A stretch of DNA of 64,000 nt from Aurantibacter aestuarii. GTDB lineage: Bacteria > Bacteroidota > Bacteroidia > Flavobacteriales > Flavobacteriaceae. The stretch spans positions 193,501 to 257,500 of the forward strand of contig NZ_PXOQ01000009.1 of assembly GCF_003008425.1 (NCBI RefSeq), read 5' to 3'. The notes under the pieces were generated by a model. The model made no database searches and was not told the origin of the DNA. It saw nothing but the letters and a program-made list of their open reading frames with translations. Shown here in pieces: positions 17,215 through 24,821 of this stretch (position 1 is its first letter; each line of letters starts with the position of its first letter). A program made the translations under genes and the position numbers.

Positions 17215-17242
17215 CAAATTTACTTAAAAATGAATGTTCATT
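17215..17242 (-). promoter_or_regulatory. Promoter -7 box and TetR operator of the stress operon
   Basis: On the minus strand TAAATTTG (17222-17215) matches the -7 consensus. Seven bases upstream lies the perfect inverted repeat AATGAA-TG-TTCATT (17229-17242), well placed in the spacer of the promoter to be the TetR operator. Confidence 0.6.
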
Positions 17243-17300
17243 CTTTTTTTTAACAAAGATTTAATTTCGATAGGTTAGTAAACTAAAATATAATATTCAA

Positions 17301-18206
17301 TTAGTCGGAAGACATTAAAATAAGGAAGACACCAATTAAAACACCAGTTAAAGGCACTAATTTTTGACGTTTATTTTTTTCTTTAAACACCAAACCACCA
17401 ATAACGACAGCAATTATAATTTGGCTACGTTTAATAGCAGATAATAACATAATTAATGCTTCAGGATCTTGTAAGGCTTTAAAATAGAAATAATCTGCAG
17501 CTTGAAGCAAAATACCAACCATGGGAATAGACCATTTCATTTTAAATGCTTTGCGTTTATGTTTGTAAGGAAACCAAGTAAAACCTAAAATAACTAATAG
17601 GATTAAAATAGTATAAAAACAAAACCAAAACTGTAACGTTTGTGGGTTAAGCTCCAGACTTTGTATTAAAAACTTATCGTATAAACCACTACTGGCACCC
17701 AAAAAAGTAGCTGCTATAATAGCGAATATATATTTGTTGCGTTTAAAGTGAATACCTTCTTTTTTTCCTACGCGAGAATATAAAAGCATAGAAAAAATAA
17801 TAAGAAAAAAGCCAATCCATTGTAGTGCATTAGGATTTTCATTATAAATAAGAATTGCACCTATAAACGTAAAAAAAGGTCCAGCACTTCGTATAGGTGT
17901 TACAATAGTAATAGGCAAATGTTTTAGTGCTTGATAGGCCAAAATCCAAGAGGACGCCATAATTGCTGACTTTATAAAAATAAACCCATGTGTTTGCCAA
18001 GATATGCTTTGAAATTGATATCCATTGGCAGCAGCATAGTTTGGATAAAATTTAGACATAATATAAAATCCTGCTATAAAAATAAATCCGCTAGATACAG
18101 TGCCTAAAAGCACAGGAAACACTTCGTTTCCTTGTACTGCATGTTTTTTACATAAATTATGTAAACCAATAAATAAAGCTGCTAAAAGACCAAGATAAAT
18201 CCACAT
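17301..18206 (-). CDS. EamA/DMT-superfamily permease
   Basis: A 301-residue polytopic inner-membrane protein with about ten helices in two halves. LPITIVTPIRSAGPFFTFIGAILIYNE closes the first EamA repeat and LLSAIKRSQIIIAVVIGGLVFKEKNKRQKL belongs to the second. It starts directly with helix 1 (MWIYLGLLAALFIGLHNLCKK). The substrate is unknown. It is not a paralogue copy of the permease at 7475 at any obvious level. It is a monocistronic unit, divergent from the outer-membrane protein gene at 18367. Confidence 0.85.
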   Translation of the reverse strand: MWIYLGLLAALFIGLHNLCKKHAVQGNEVFPVLLGTVSSGFIFIAGFYIMSKFYPNYAAANGYQFQSISWQTHGFIFIKSAIMASSWILAYQALKHLPITIVTPIRSAGPFFTFIGAILIYNENPNALQWIGFFLIIFSMLLYSRVGKKEGIHFKRNKYIFAIIAATFLGASSGLYDKFLIQSLELNPQTLQFWFCFYTILILLVILGFTWFPYKHKRKAFKMKWSIPMVGILLQAADYFYFKALQDPEALIMLLSAIKRSQIIIAVVIGGLVFKEKNKRQKLVPLTGVLIGVFLILMSSD

Positions 18207-18318
18207 AGTTGGCGAATATACTATTGTTTAAAGTGTTAATTATTATGGGTAAGTGAAATTTTACATTTTTTGAAAGCATTTTGTTTTGTAAAACCAATGC
18301 ATAACTAATTATAGGTCT

Positions 18319-18326
18319 TACATTTG
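18319..18326 (+). promoter_or_regulatory. Putative -7 box of the outer-membrane protein gene
   Basis: TACATTTG matches TAnnTTTG and lies 41 bases ahead of the ATG at 18367, a normal leader length. No TTG was found at the ideal -33 spacing. Confidence 0.4.
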
Positions 18327-18366
18327 CTTTTTTAAAATTTATCTAACACCAATTATTTATATAAAT

Positions 18367-19524
18367 ATGAGTTATAAACTCTATAAAAGTCTCTTTTTAC
18401 TATTAGTTATAAGCAGTTTTACTTCGGTCAATGCTCAAAATATAGATAAACTTAAAGAGTTTTTTACATTTTATCCAAACAAAAAAGCAGTAGAAAAAGA
18501 TTCTACATTATACCTGCAAAAATTTATTGCAGCACCAGTAATGAGTTATGCTCCAGAAACTAATTTTGCTTTTGGGACAGGTGCAAAATATTTATTTAAA
18601 TTTAATGGTAGTGGAGAGGAGACACGAGTGTCTAACATGCCAATGACCTTACAATATACTTTAAATAATCAATTTTTTCTTTACAGCGGATTTGAAGTAT
18701 TTACCAACCAAGAAGAATGGGTTATAGAGGGTAACTTATTGTTTCAAAATTATCCAAGATTATATTATGGCATAGGCTCGGACACCAAAAAAGAAGCCGA
18801 AGAGCAGTACGATTATTATCAGTTTTTAATAGAACCTATTTTCTTAAAGCAACTATTTCATCGTTATCTTTTTATTGGTGCAGGATTTAGATATAATTCT
18901 ATTTTTAAAACAGAAATAGAACCTAACGGACTAATAGCTACAAATAGACCAGAAGGTTTTGACGGATCTACATCTGTAGGTGCAGAATTTGCTGTGTTGT
19001 TTGATAGCCGAAGCAATATTTTAAACGCTCAAGATGGTTGGTACTTAGAGTTTACGCATGGTTTATATGATAAAGTTCTTGGAGGTACTCAAAAATTTAA
19101 TTTAACACGTATCGATTTAAGACATTATATAGATGTCTCTAAAGAGAATGACGATATTTTAGGGCTACATATTGCTGGACAAACCTCTCGTGGAAATTTA
19201 CCGTTTTCTGAATATTCTTTTTTTGGAGGCAGTGATATTATGAGAGGTTACAAAGAAGGTCGCTTTGTGGACAGAGATATGTTTGCAACACAAATGGAAT
19301 ATAGAAAAAACTTTAAAGACTCAAGACTTGGTCTAGTTGGATTTATTGGTGCAGGCGATGTTTATCACAATATAGATCAATTTCAGTTTAAAAATTTAAA
19401 ACCAAATTATGGCGTTGGTGCTCGTTTTAGCATAGACAAAAAAGAAAACCTTAATTTGAGGTTAGATTATGGCTTTGGAAAAAACACTAGCGGCTTTTAC
19501 TTAAGCATTGCTGAAGCGTTTTAG
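18367..19524 (+). CDS. BamA/TamA-like outer-membrane beta-barrel protein (surface antigen D15 type)
   Basis: 385 residues with a signal peptide (cleaved near VNAQ) and an almost entirely beta-barrel body. It shows the features of the Omp85 barrel: repeated amphipathic strands, FDSRSNILNAQDGWYLEF near the middle, FGGSDIMRGYKEGRFVDRDMFATQMEYR (the conserved loop-6 region with RGY), and a C-terminal strand ending in SIAEAF. No POTRA domain is present, so it is a barrel-only member of the type often called DUF5982 or surface-antigen-like in Bacteroidota. It is the last conserved gene before the defence island. Confidence 0.85.
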   Translation: MSYKLYKSLFLLLVISSFTSVNAQNIDKLKEFFTFYPNKKAVEKDSTLYLQKFIAAPVMSYAPETNFAFGTGAKYLFKFNGSGEETRVSNMPMTLQYTLNNQFFLYSGFEVFTNQEEWVIEGNLLFQNYPRLYYGIGSDTKKEAEEQYDYYQFLIEPIFLKQLFHRYLFIGAGFRYNSIFKTEIEPNGLIATNRPEGFDGSTSVGAEFAVLFDSRSNILNAQDGWYLEFTHGLYDKVLGGTQKFNLTRIDLRHYIDVSKENDDILGLHIAGQTSRGNLPFSEYSFFGGSDIMRGYKEGRFVDRDMFATQMEYRKNFKDSRLGLVGFIGAGDVYHNIDQFQFKNLKPNYGVGARFSIDKKENLNLRLDYGFGKNTSGFYLSIAEAF

Positions 19525-19650
19525 ATTATATAAACGGATAGAATTATTTAGCTTTTTTTAGGGTTATTGAACACATGAGAATCCCTTATTTAAAGTTTTA
19601 TTAAGCTATGTTTTAATATATGAATCATCCACGGAATTATCAAATATTAA

Positions 19651-19819
19651 AAATGCGCTATAATGTTCTGCGTTATGTAACTTGAGCTTTGACTAAAAGC
19701 GAAAGTTGTTACTATAGTTTCTTGAAAAAATTTATTTTTAAAAGTTTCTTCTACAATGTTAATGGAACACTCTTTTTACGTAACGACGATAGGAGAGAAG
19801 TGGAATGTGTGTGGAATGG
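19651..19819. repeat. Island left-end repeat B, copy 1
   Basis: This segment is a divergent direct copy of 24790-24958. The best part is 62 bases long (19758-19819 versus 24897-24958), with 54 identities by eye. It starts with CTATAAT (19658-19664), six bases and CGTTATGTAA (19671-19680), which is the right half of the attC-like palindrome described at 24730. It marks the left edge of module 1. Bases 19525-19650 between the outer-membrane gene and this repeat hold nothing I recognise. Confidence 0.75.
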
Positions 19820-19835
19820 CAATCTTATTTAATTA

Positions 19836-21065
19836 TTACATACTTTTTGATTTATTAAATGCAGGTATTATTTTTTTCCAAAAAGGTGCTTTATTTTTTT
19901 TGTTCCTTTCTTTAAAATATCTACTTTTTAATTTTTCACAAGTAGTAATTTTAATCTTTTCCTTGCCAAATTTCTTCTTAAATGTTGATTCCAAATAATT
20001 ATTAATAGCATCAAAATATTTATCTATTTCTAAATATGAATATAGGGCAATCCAACTTGTAATTATTGTATAAACTGCATTAAAAGTATCTTCATTAAAT
20101 TCTCCATTCTTAACTTCTTTTGCAATTTTACTTTTTAGATATGGAATAGAATTAGTTGGAGGCAATAAATTTTTTCCATCAAAACGAATGGAAAGAAAAG
20201 ATAAGGTTTGTTTAAATGGGTTTATGATAGTGGTTTTTCCTATTTCTTTCTCGTTTAACTCATGGATTTCTAAACCAAGTTCGTTAGTTAAGTATGCTGA
20301 AATATTATTATGACCATCTTTAGCATTTTCGATATTATCAAATAAAACAATAAAATCATCAGCATATCTGACCATTGGATGATTTTCACTTTTCATATAA
20401 CTATCAAAATCTGCCAAAAAAACATTAGAAAGCAATGGTGAAAGTGGATTTCCTTGAGGAATACCTTTTCCAGCATTTTTAAACAATTCTTTATGCTTTT
20501 TACCCAAGCGTTTTAATCCTCCAAGTTTTTGATTAAGAGCATTTATTAACAAAAAATTTATTGTTTTATCTTTTAGATTTGGAAATATTTTATTTTTTAA
20601 AAGTGAATCTTTATCAACTTCTTCAAAAAAATTTACAATATCAGCTTTAAGTACTATTTGTTTTCCTTGGTCAAAAATACTTTTCATCTGAAGTACAGCC
20701 TGTTTTACACCTTTGCCTTTTTGATAAGCATAGCTAATACCTTCGCTATCTTTAAGTAAATCCTTGAGTTTTTCTTCAAGTAGAATAGCAAGTGCTTTAA
20801 GAACAACTCTATCCCTAATTTCAGGAATTTGTAGCGGTCTATACTTTCCGTTTTCTTTTTTAATAACCGCAGCTCTATTAGGAGAAAAGCTATAGTTTCC
20901 CTTAATTAGAAAGCGCCTTATGTTGAAAATATTATTAGTAAGATTTTGTTGAAACTCTTTTATAGTACGCCCAGATAATCCATGAGATTCTTCATTCTCT
21001 TTCTTTAATTGGTTCCATGCTTCAAATAAGAAGTCTTTATTTGATAATTCTTCTAGTAGTGTCAA
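19836..21065 (-). CDS. Stand-alone reverse transcriptase (group II-like, defence-island)
   Basis: A 409-residue reverse transcriptase. Visible motifs: RPLQIPEIRDRVVLKAL, KADIVNFFEEVD (catalytic Asp142), GIPQGNPLSPLLSN (201-214), and MVRYADDFIVL (YADD, Asp236/237). A thumb-like helical part follows and the tail is lysine-rich. There is no intron maturase endonuclease, no retron NAxxH or VTG motif, and no flanking intron or msr-msd RNA that I can see. It is therefore neither an ordinary group II intron nor a retron. It starts with TTG two bases after the ImmA gene stop and is the last gene of the three-gene minus operon. Involvement in phage defence is inferred from context. Confidence 0.85.
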   Translation of the reverse strand: MTLLEELSNKDFLFEAWNQLKKENEESHGLSGRTIKEFQQNLTNNIFNIRRFLIKGNYSFSPNRAAVIKKENGKYRPLQIPEIRDRVVLKALAILLEEKLKDLLKDSEGISYAYQKGKGVKQAVLQMKSIFDQGKQIVLKADIVNFFEEVDKDSLLKNKIFPNLKDKTINFLLINALNQKLGGLKRLGKKHKELFKNAGKGIPQGNPLSPLLSNVFLADFDSYMKSENHPMVRYADDFIVLFDNIENAKDGHNNISAYLTNELGLEIHELNEKEIGKTTIINPFKQTLSFLSIRFDGKNLLPPTNSIPYLKSKIAKEVKNGEFNEDTFNAVYTIITSWIALYSYLEIDKYFDAINNYLESTFKKKFGKEKIKITTCEKLKSRYFKERNKKNKAPFWKKIIPAFNKSKSM

Positions 21066-21067
21066 TG

Positions 21068-21655
21068 TTAAGCCTTAATATATTTTAATTGTCTACTAAT
21101 GCCAGTAGTATTAATGCGATAGTTAACCATTTGCAAACTAGCAGAATAATTAGTTGCAATTTCCCTTTTGGACATATTACCAATAGTTATGGCCCAAACC
21201 AAGCATTCCCTGGGTAATTGAAGACATGAACCAAGATATTCGGCTTCTGACTCTTGAAACTTATCATAATATCGCATGTAGCTAGGTAATATAACTCCTT
21301 CAGGAACAACTATTTTATGTTCACAAATAATATGAGCTAACTCATGCATTATATCACTTTGCTGCCTTGCAATACTAGTCCTAGTATTATGAATAATTAG
21401 TTTTTGATTATTACAGTCTGTCATTGTTAGGGCAGACCAACCTGAACTAGTAGAATTATTTCCTAATAAAACATCAAGTTCCTTATTATTCAGTCCCAAT
21501 ATCTCTGGAGAAATTACTTCTATTTCTAAATGGTTTGCTAATTTGAAACCACATAAAGGTTCATGGTACTCCAAACCTAATTCAGTCCTGAATTGATTTG
21601 AAATTCTTTCAGCTTTAGCCTTAAACCCTCTTTGCAAATAACTCTTTTTTGCCAA
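21068..21655 (-). CDS. ImmA/IrrE-family metallopeptidase (CapP-like)
   Basis: A 195-residue zinc protease with HELAH at residues 104-108 (DIMHELAHIICEH) and a downstream acidic ligand in ESEAEYLGS (135-137). ImmA/IrrE enzymes cleave a partner XRE repressor after DNA damage or phage attack, and CapP does this for CBASS loci. The C-terminal 40 residues (KREIATNYSASLQMVNYRINTTG) look like a winged-helix or HTH segment common in this family. The gene has a TTG start one base after the XRE gene stop, giving the classic XRE-ImmA pair. Confidence 0.9.
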   Translation of the reverse strand: MAKKSYLQRGFKAKAERISNQFRTELGLEYHEPLCGFKLANHLEIEVISPEILGLNNKELDVLLGNNSTSSGWSALTMTDCNNQKLIIHNTRTSIARQQSDIMHELAHIICEHKIVVPEGVILPSYMRYYDKFQESEAEYLGSCLQLPRECLVWAITIGNMSKREIATNYSASLQMVNYRINTTGISRQLKYIKA

Positions 21656-21656
21656 A

Positions 21657-21992
21657 TCATTTTCTGTTATAAGCCATATCGATAACTTTGGTTAGCATAT
21701 TCATAGTATCTGGATCCAATTCTCTGTCTGCTCGCAGATGTGCTAAAATTTTATCTTTTGATGAAACGCTTTTTGATTCACTGTTAGAAACAATAAATGT
21801 TTCAGTGGTAACTTCCAGCCATTTGCATATTTTAATAAAAGTTTCAACGTCAGGAAGTTTTCCTTGTTCTATTCGTGAGAGTGTAGCAGAACTGATATCA
21901 CCAATTTCGGAAGCAGTAACTCTTAATCCAGTACTTCCCCTTTTTGCTTTGAGCATACCCGCTAAAAGACTTGTATTTAGTTCAGAATTCAT
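21657..21992 (-). CDS. XRE-family repressor (CapH-like)
   Basis: 111 residues with a helix-turn-helix at about 10-60 (MLKAKRGSTGLRVTASEIGDISSATLSRIEQGKLPDVETFIKIC, split here for description) and a short C-terminal helical part (SSKDKILAHLRADRELDPDT), which would carry the cleavage site for ImmA. It is the first gene of the minus operon and diverges from the ubiquitin-like operon over a 135-base intergenic region with an operator-like inverted repeat. It probably represses both directions until ImmA cleaves it. This is inference by analogy with CapH/CapP and ImmR/ImmA. Confidence 0.88.
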   Translation of the reverse strand: MNSELNTSLLAGMLKAKRGSTGLRVTASEIGDISSATLSRIEQGKLPDVETFIKICKWLEVTTETFIVSNSESKSVSSKDKILAHLRADRELDPDTMNMLTKVIDMAYNRK

Positions 21993-22036
21993 TTAAATGT
22001 TAATAAAATTAAAAAGTTGTTAATAAGTAAAACATT

Positions 22037-22074
22037 GTTTCACTTGTGAGACAGTAAAACATAGCGTATCTTTG
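22037..22074 (+). promoter_or_regulatory. Promoter and operator of the ubiquitin-like operon
   Basis: TTG at 22044-22046, a 20-base spacer and TATCTTTG at 22067-22074 form a textbook Bacteroidota promoter reading toward the ubiquitin-like gene. An inverted repeat GTTTCAC-TT-GTGAGAC (22037-22052) overlaps the -33 box, and a further half-site GTGAAAC lies at 22094-22100. This placement suits repression by the divergent XRE protein. Confidence 0.65.
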
Positions 22075-22127
22075 ATGCAACATAATTTTATGTGTGAAAC
22101 AAATATAGTAATTTAAATTTAAAAAAA

Positions 22128-22388
22128 ATGATTAAAGAAGAAAACAAAAAAAAGCTGGTAACTATTATAGTTAATGGGACACCACATGAAGAAGAAAAGA
22201 ATGATATCACTTATGATGAAGTTGTCACTTTAGCATTCCCTGATTTCCCTCAACATCCTGAAAGAACTTATTCAGTTACTTATGAAAGAGGACAAGGAAA
22301 TAAACCAACTGGAATTTTATCTCCAGGTGGAAAAGTTAGAGTAAAAGAAGGAATGATTTTTAAAGTGAAACATACTGGACAATCTTAA
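22128..22388 (+). CDS. Ubiquitin-like beta-grasp protein (multiubiquitin-domain type)
   Basis: 86 residues: a basic N-terminal tail, then strand KLVTIIVNGTPHEEE, a helix-forming DITYDEVVTLAF, strand TYSVTYERGQGN and the final strand MIFKVKHTGQS. This is the pattern of the bacterial multiubiquitin domain, of which only one copy is present here. It ends in KHTGQS and has no terminal Gly-Gly, unlike ubiquitin or ThiS. It is the first gene of the operon and lies six bases ahead of the E1-like gene, so it is the likely substrate of that enzyme. Whether it is conjugated and to what is unknown. Confidence 0.75.
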   Translation: MIKEENKKKLVTIIVNGTPHEEEKNDITYDEVVTLAFPDFPQHPERTYSVTYERGQGNKPTGILSPGGKVRVKEGMIFKVKHTGQS

Positions 22389-22394
22389 ATAGAA

Positions 22395-23564
22395 ATGATA
22401 GTAAGTTTAGCAGAAAATAATGAGGATATTGAGAGATTATTAAAAAAGGGATATGCATTATCAATAGATAACAATCATCTTGTTGTAAGAGATATCCCTT
22501 ATCTAGATAATAATGGAAACCTTCAAATAGGTGCAATAGTCTCAATAGTTAATTTTATTAACCAGAATAAAATGAGCATGAAAGACCATCAAATATTTTT
22601 TTGTGGTAGTGCTCCTTATGAATTGAACGGAAAACAAATTAGGAATCTAGGTGGAGGTGCAACATCAGTTCATTTGACTTCTAAAGATTTAGTTGTACAA
22701 AGGTCTTTTTCTAACAAGCCTCCAAGTGGAAAGTTTAAAGATTGGTTCGAGAAAATTGAAAATTATGTTACCATAATTTCTGGACCAGCTATGGATAAAT
22801 TCGATGCTAATCCTTATACTTTTAGAGTTGCTGATGAAAATTCTAAATCTGTATTTAAATTCAGAGATACTCTAACAAGTAGGTCTGAAATAGGAGAATT
22901 AAGTGCTAAACTTGAAGAGGATACAATTGTTATTATTGGTCTTGGCGGAACAGGTTCATACCTTTTAGATTTTTTGGTTAAAACTCCAGTTAAAGAAATT
23001 AAAGCATTTGATGGAGATTGGTATCATGTTCATAACGCATTCCGCTCTCCAGGGAAATTAAATGAAGAGGAGCTAGGTAAAAGAAAAACAGAGGTCTATA
23101 AAAATCGTTATCAAAATTTTCGTAGCAATGTAAATATTTACCCAAATTATATTACTTGTGATTCTGAAGATGATTTAACTGGAGTTACTTTTGCTTTTGT
23201 GTGTGTGGATAGTGGCGATTCTCGAGTCGAAATATTTGATTTACTAGTGAAAATGAAAATTCCATTTATAGATGTGGGCATGGGTTTAGATAAAGATACT
23301 GGGTTAATAAGTGGAACACTTCGCACTACTTATTTCTCTGCTGAATCTGCACAAAGTATTATAGATAAAAGGCTAGCTCCGTTAAGTGATATTCCCGATG
23401 ACGTTTATAAAAGTAATATTCAAATTTCAGAGCTTAACGCTTTAAATGCCTGTTTAGCGGTTATAAAATATAAACAGATTAGAGGTTTTTATTTGGATGA
23501 AAATTCCTATTTCCACATGTTGTTTAATGTTGATGGAGTAAATTTAGTAGGGGAGAATGGATAA
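22395..23564 (+). CDS. E1-like ThiF-family adenylyltransferase with an extra N-terminal domain
   Basis: 389 residues. The ThiF/MoeB Rossmann core spans about 172-389, with the nucleotide loop IGLGGTGSYLLD (181-192), acidic residues in AFDGDWYHVHNAFRSPG and VCVDSGDSR near 270. It should adenylate the C terminus of the ubiquitin-like protein. The N-terminal 165 residues form a separate domain (FFCGSAPYELNGKQIRNLGGG, then NKPPSGKFKDWFEKI) that I associate with DUF6791-type extensions. Its role could be transfer (E2-like) or substrate binding. Cysteines at 70, 255, 270 and 353 are candidates for a thioester site. The stop overlaps the next gene start by eight bases. Confidence 0.83.
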   Translation: MIVSLAENNEDIERLLKKGYALSIDNNHLVVRDIPYLDNNGNLQIGAIVSIVNFINQNKMSMKDHQIFFCGSAPYELNGKQIRNLGGGATSVHLTSKDLVVQRSFSNKPPSGKFKDWFEKIENYVTIISGPAMDKFDANPYTFRVADENSKSVFKFRDTLTSRSEIGELSAKLEEDTIVIIGLGGTGSYLLDFLVKTPVKEIKAFDGDWYHVHNAFRSPGKLNEEELGKRKTEVYKNRYQNFRSNVNIYPNYITCDSEDDLTGVTFAFVCVDSGDSRVEIFDLLVKMKIPFIDVGMGLDKDTGLISGTLRTTYFSAESAQSIIDKRLAPLSDIPDDVYKSNIQISELNALNACLAVIKYKQIRGFYLDENSYFHMLFNVDGVNLVGENG

Positions 23565-23967
23565 AATTAAATTATTAAAGGTTGAATATTTGCCAAAAGA
23601 CCTAGAACAAGGAATTCTGTATGTTTCGCAAGAATTTGGTATCGCTGGTCATTTGTGTCCATGCGGTTGTGAAAATAAAATAATGACTCCATTAGACCCA
23701 TCTGAATGGTCTTTTAAGGAATTAAACAATAAGCCAACTTTATATCCATCAATTGGTAATTGGCAATTACCTTGTAGGTCACACTACTGGATTACTGGCG
23801 GGAATATTGAATGGTCATATGACTGGAGCGAAGATGAAATCATTGCTGGTCGAGAAGCAGAGGCAAGAAAAAGAAAAGAATATTATGACGATTTAGAAGC
23901 AAAACAAACTAAAAAAACAATTTTAAGAAGAATATTAGATTGGTTTTTAAAACTATTATCAAATTAA
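23557..23967 (+). CDS. Cys/His zinc protein, DUF6527 type
   Basis: 136 residues with a probable zinc site: His32, Cys34, Cys36 and Cys38 (GHLCPCGCEN) and Cys73/His76 (LPCRSHYWI). This resembles a treble-clef knuckle. The protein matches my memory of the DUF6527 family that accompanies multiubiquitin/ThiF genes. The C-terminal 45 residues are charged helix followed by a hydrophobic end (ILRRILDWFLKLLSN) that could be amphipathic or membrane-associated. It overlaps the E1-like gene by eight bases, implying coupled translation. An E3-like adaptor role is speculation; only zinc binding is supported by sequence. Confidence 0.78.
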   Translation: MDKIKLLKVEYLPKDLEQGILYVSQEFGIAGHLCPCGCENKIMTPLDPSEWSFKELNNKPTLYPSIGNWQLPCRSHYWITGGNIEWSYDWSEDEIIAGREAEARKRKEYYDDLEAKQTKKTILRRILDWFLKLLSN

Positions 23968-23980
23968 TAAAAAGAAAATT

Positions 23981-24121
23981 ATGATTACAATTGAAGCAAT
24001 TAAACCTGGCCCAAAACCTAAAAAGGATGATGGGTCATTAGACAAAAGAAGAAGAGTTTCTCCTGACAAGAAGAAAGATTACCCTCCATTAAAAAAGCAT
24101 AAACATACAAAGGGTGATTAA
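23981..24121 (+). CDS. Very short lysine-rich protein
   Basis: 46 residues from ATG 23981, beginning MITIEAIKPGPKPKKDDG and ending KKHKHTKGD. It starts 13 bases after the zinc-protein gene, in the same operon, and is about one-third Lys/Arg/His with five prolines, so probably disordered and nucleic-acid or acidic-protein binding. It has a counterpart by position and composition in module 2 (25726-25857), though no sequence similarity is obvious. It is intact and in the operon frame, but shortness limits certainty. Confidence 0.6.
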   Translation: MITIEAIKPGPKPKKDDGSLDKRRRVSPDKKKDYPPLKKHKHTKGD

Positions 24122-24173
24122 TCACTAATAATTAAATTCTATAACATTATGTAAAATAGAATCTCGATGTTAA

Positions 24174-24760
24174 TCTTGGCCTCATAAAATTTTGGTTAAA
24201 ACAATATGAGAAATGAGCGTCTATATTTTAGGGGTTAAGTAATACAAATTCTTAAGAGTTTCAATTATAAAAGAGATTTCAAAGCAATGTTAACGAGTTA
24301 CAATGTTTCCTAAAATATAGCGAATGAGCCGTTAATTGTTTCCAAAATTATATGCAGCCTTGAATTTTTGTTTCTTTTGTTTCAAGAAAAAAGATAATGA
24401 AACATTAAAAAAAGGATTAATTGAAGTTCTAAATATAACAAGTGCATAGAATTTTATTTTTACTCACATATTTAATTATTTGCATAAACTTCAAATGTGT
24501 TCGTGAATCTCCTAAAAAGTCGATTTCATAAAATTTATGCTCTTGTGGCAATCCACGAGAATCGTCTAAATTTTTTTATTACGTACAATTTATCGAATAC
24601 ACGATTTTTAATGAGTGTAAAAAGAATAGCTTTTATTTTGGCGTTGGCAAGCGTTGGATAATTGTGTGAAAAATAAATTGCCAGAGAAATTTGATTTTAT
24701 AAAACAATCGAGCGCTTGGTAGCGACTATTTTACATAACGGCTAATTATAGATACAAATG
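24174..24760. repeat. Island right-end repeat A, copy 1
   Basis: About 590 noncoding bases that recur in diverged form at 28854-29436. The core 24335-24396 is 60/62 identical to 29020-29081. Further conserved parts are a small hairpin CTTGTGG/CCACGAG (24542-24559) with a compensated base change in the other copy, and a CAAGCG/CGCTTG pair (24648-24653 with 24713-24718). It ends in CTATTTTACATAACG (24726-24740) and ATTATAG (24745-24751). A near-inverted copy of that end, CATTATGTAAAATAG, lies just before the repeat at 24146-24160. No ORF. Confidence 0.75.
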
Positions 24761-24821
24761 TTTTAATGAGCTAAACAACATAAATGAAAATTTGCACTAT
24801 AATGTACTTGCGTTATGTAAA
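24730..24821. other. attC-like palindrome at the junction of modules 1 and 2
   Basis: Outer arms TTTACATAACG (24730-24740) and CGTTATGTAAA (24811-24821) are perfect 11-base inverted repeats. Inner arms ATTATAG (24745-24751) and CTATAAT (24797-24803) pair too, separated from the outer arms by unequal spacers of 4 and 7 bases. Total length is 92 bases with a 45-base apical region. Two paired boxes with asymmetric spacers and a variable centre is the plan of integron attC sites. The GTTATGT box deviates from GTTRRRY at one position. No integron integrase is present in the window. Confidence 0.5.

Noticed and set aside
19836-21065. Reverse transcriptase as a retron
   Set aside because: No NAxxH or VTG motif, and no msr/msd-like inverted repeat region next to the gene. 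Group II-like core fits better.
19836-21065. Reverse transcriptase as part of a group II intron
   Set aside because: There is no endonuclease domain, no domain V/VI RNA hairpin after the gene, and it sits in an operon with XRE and ImmA.
24335-24396. The conserved A core as a coding fragment on the minus strand
   Set aside because: Short open stretches exist on the reverse strand, but frames are interrupted differently in the two copies and the single base changes do not favour one frame.
24146-24740. A small insertion sequence or MITE bounded by CATTATGTAAAATAG and CTATTTTACATAACG
   Set aside because: The inverted ends match 14 of 15, but there is no target duplication, the second copy (A2) lacks the left end, and no transposase was seen. 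The module-end interpretation explains more.
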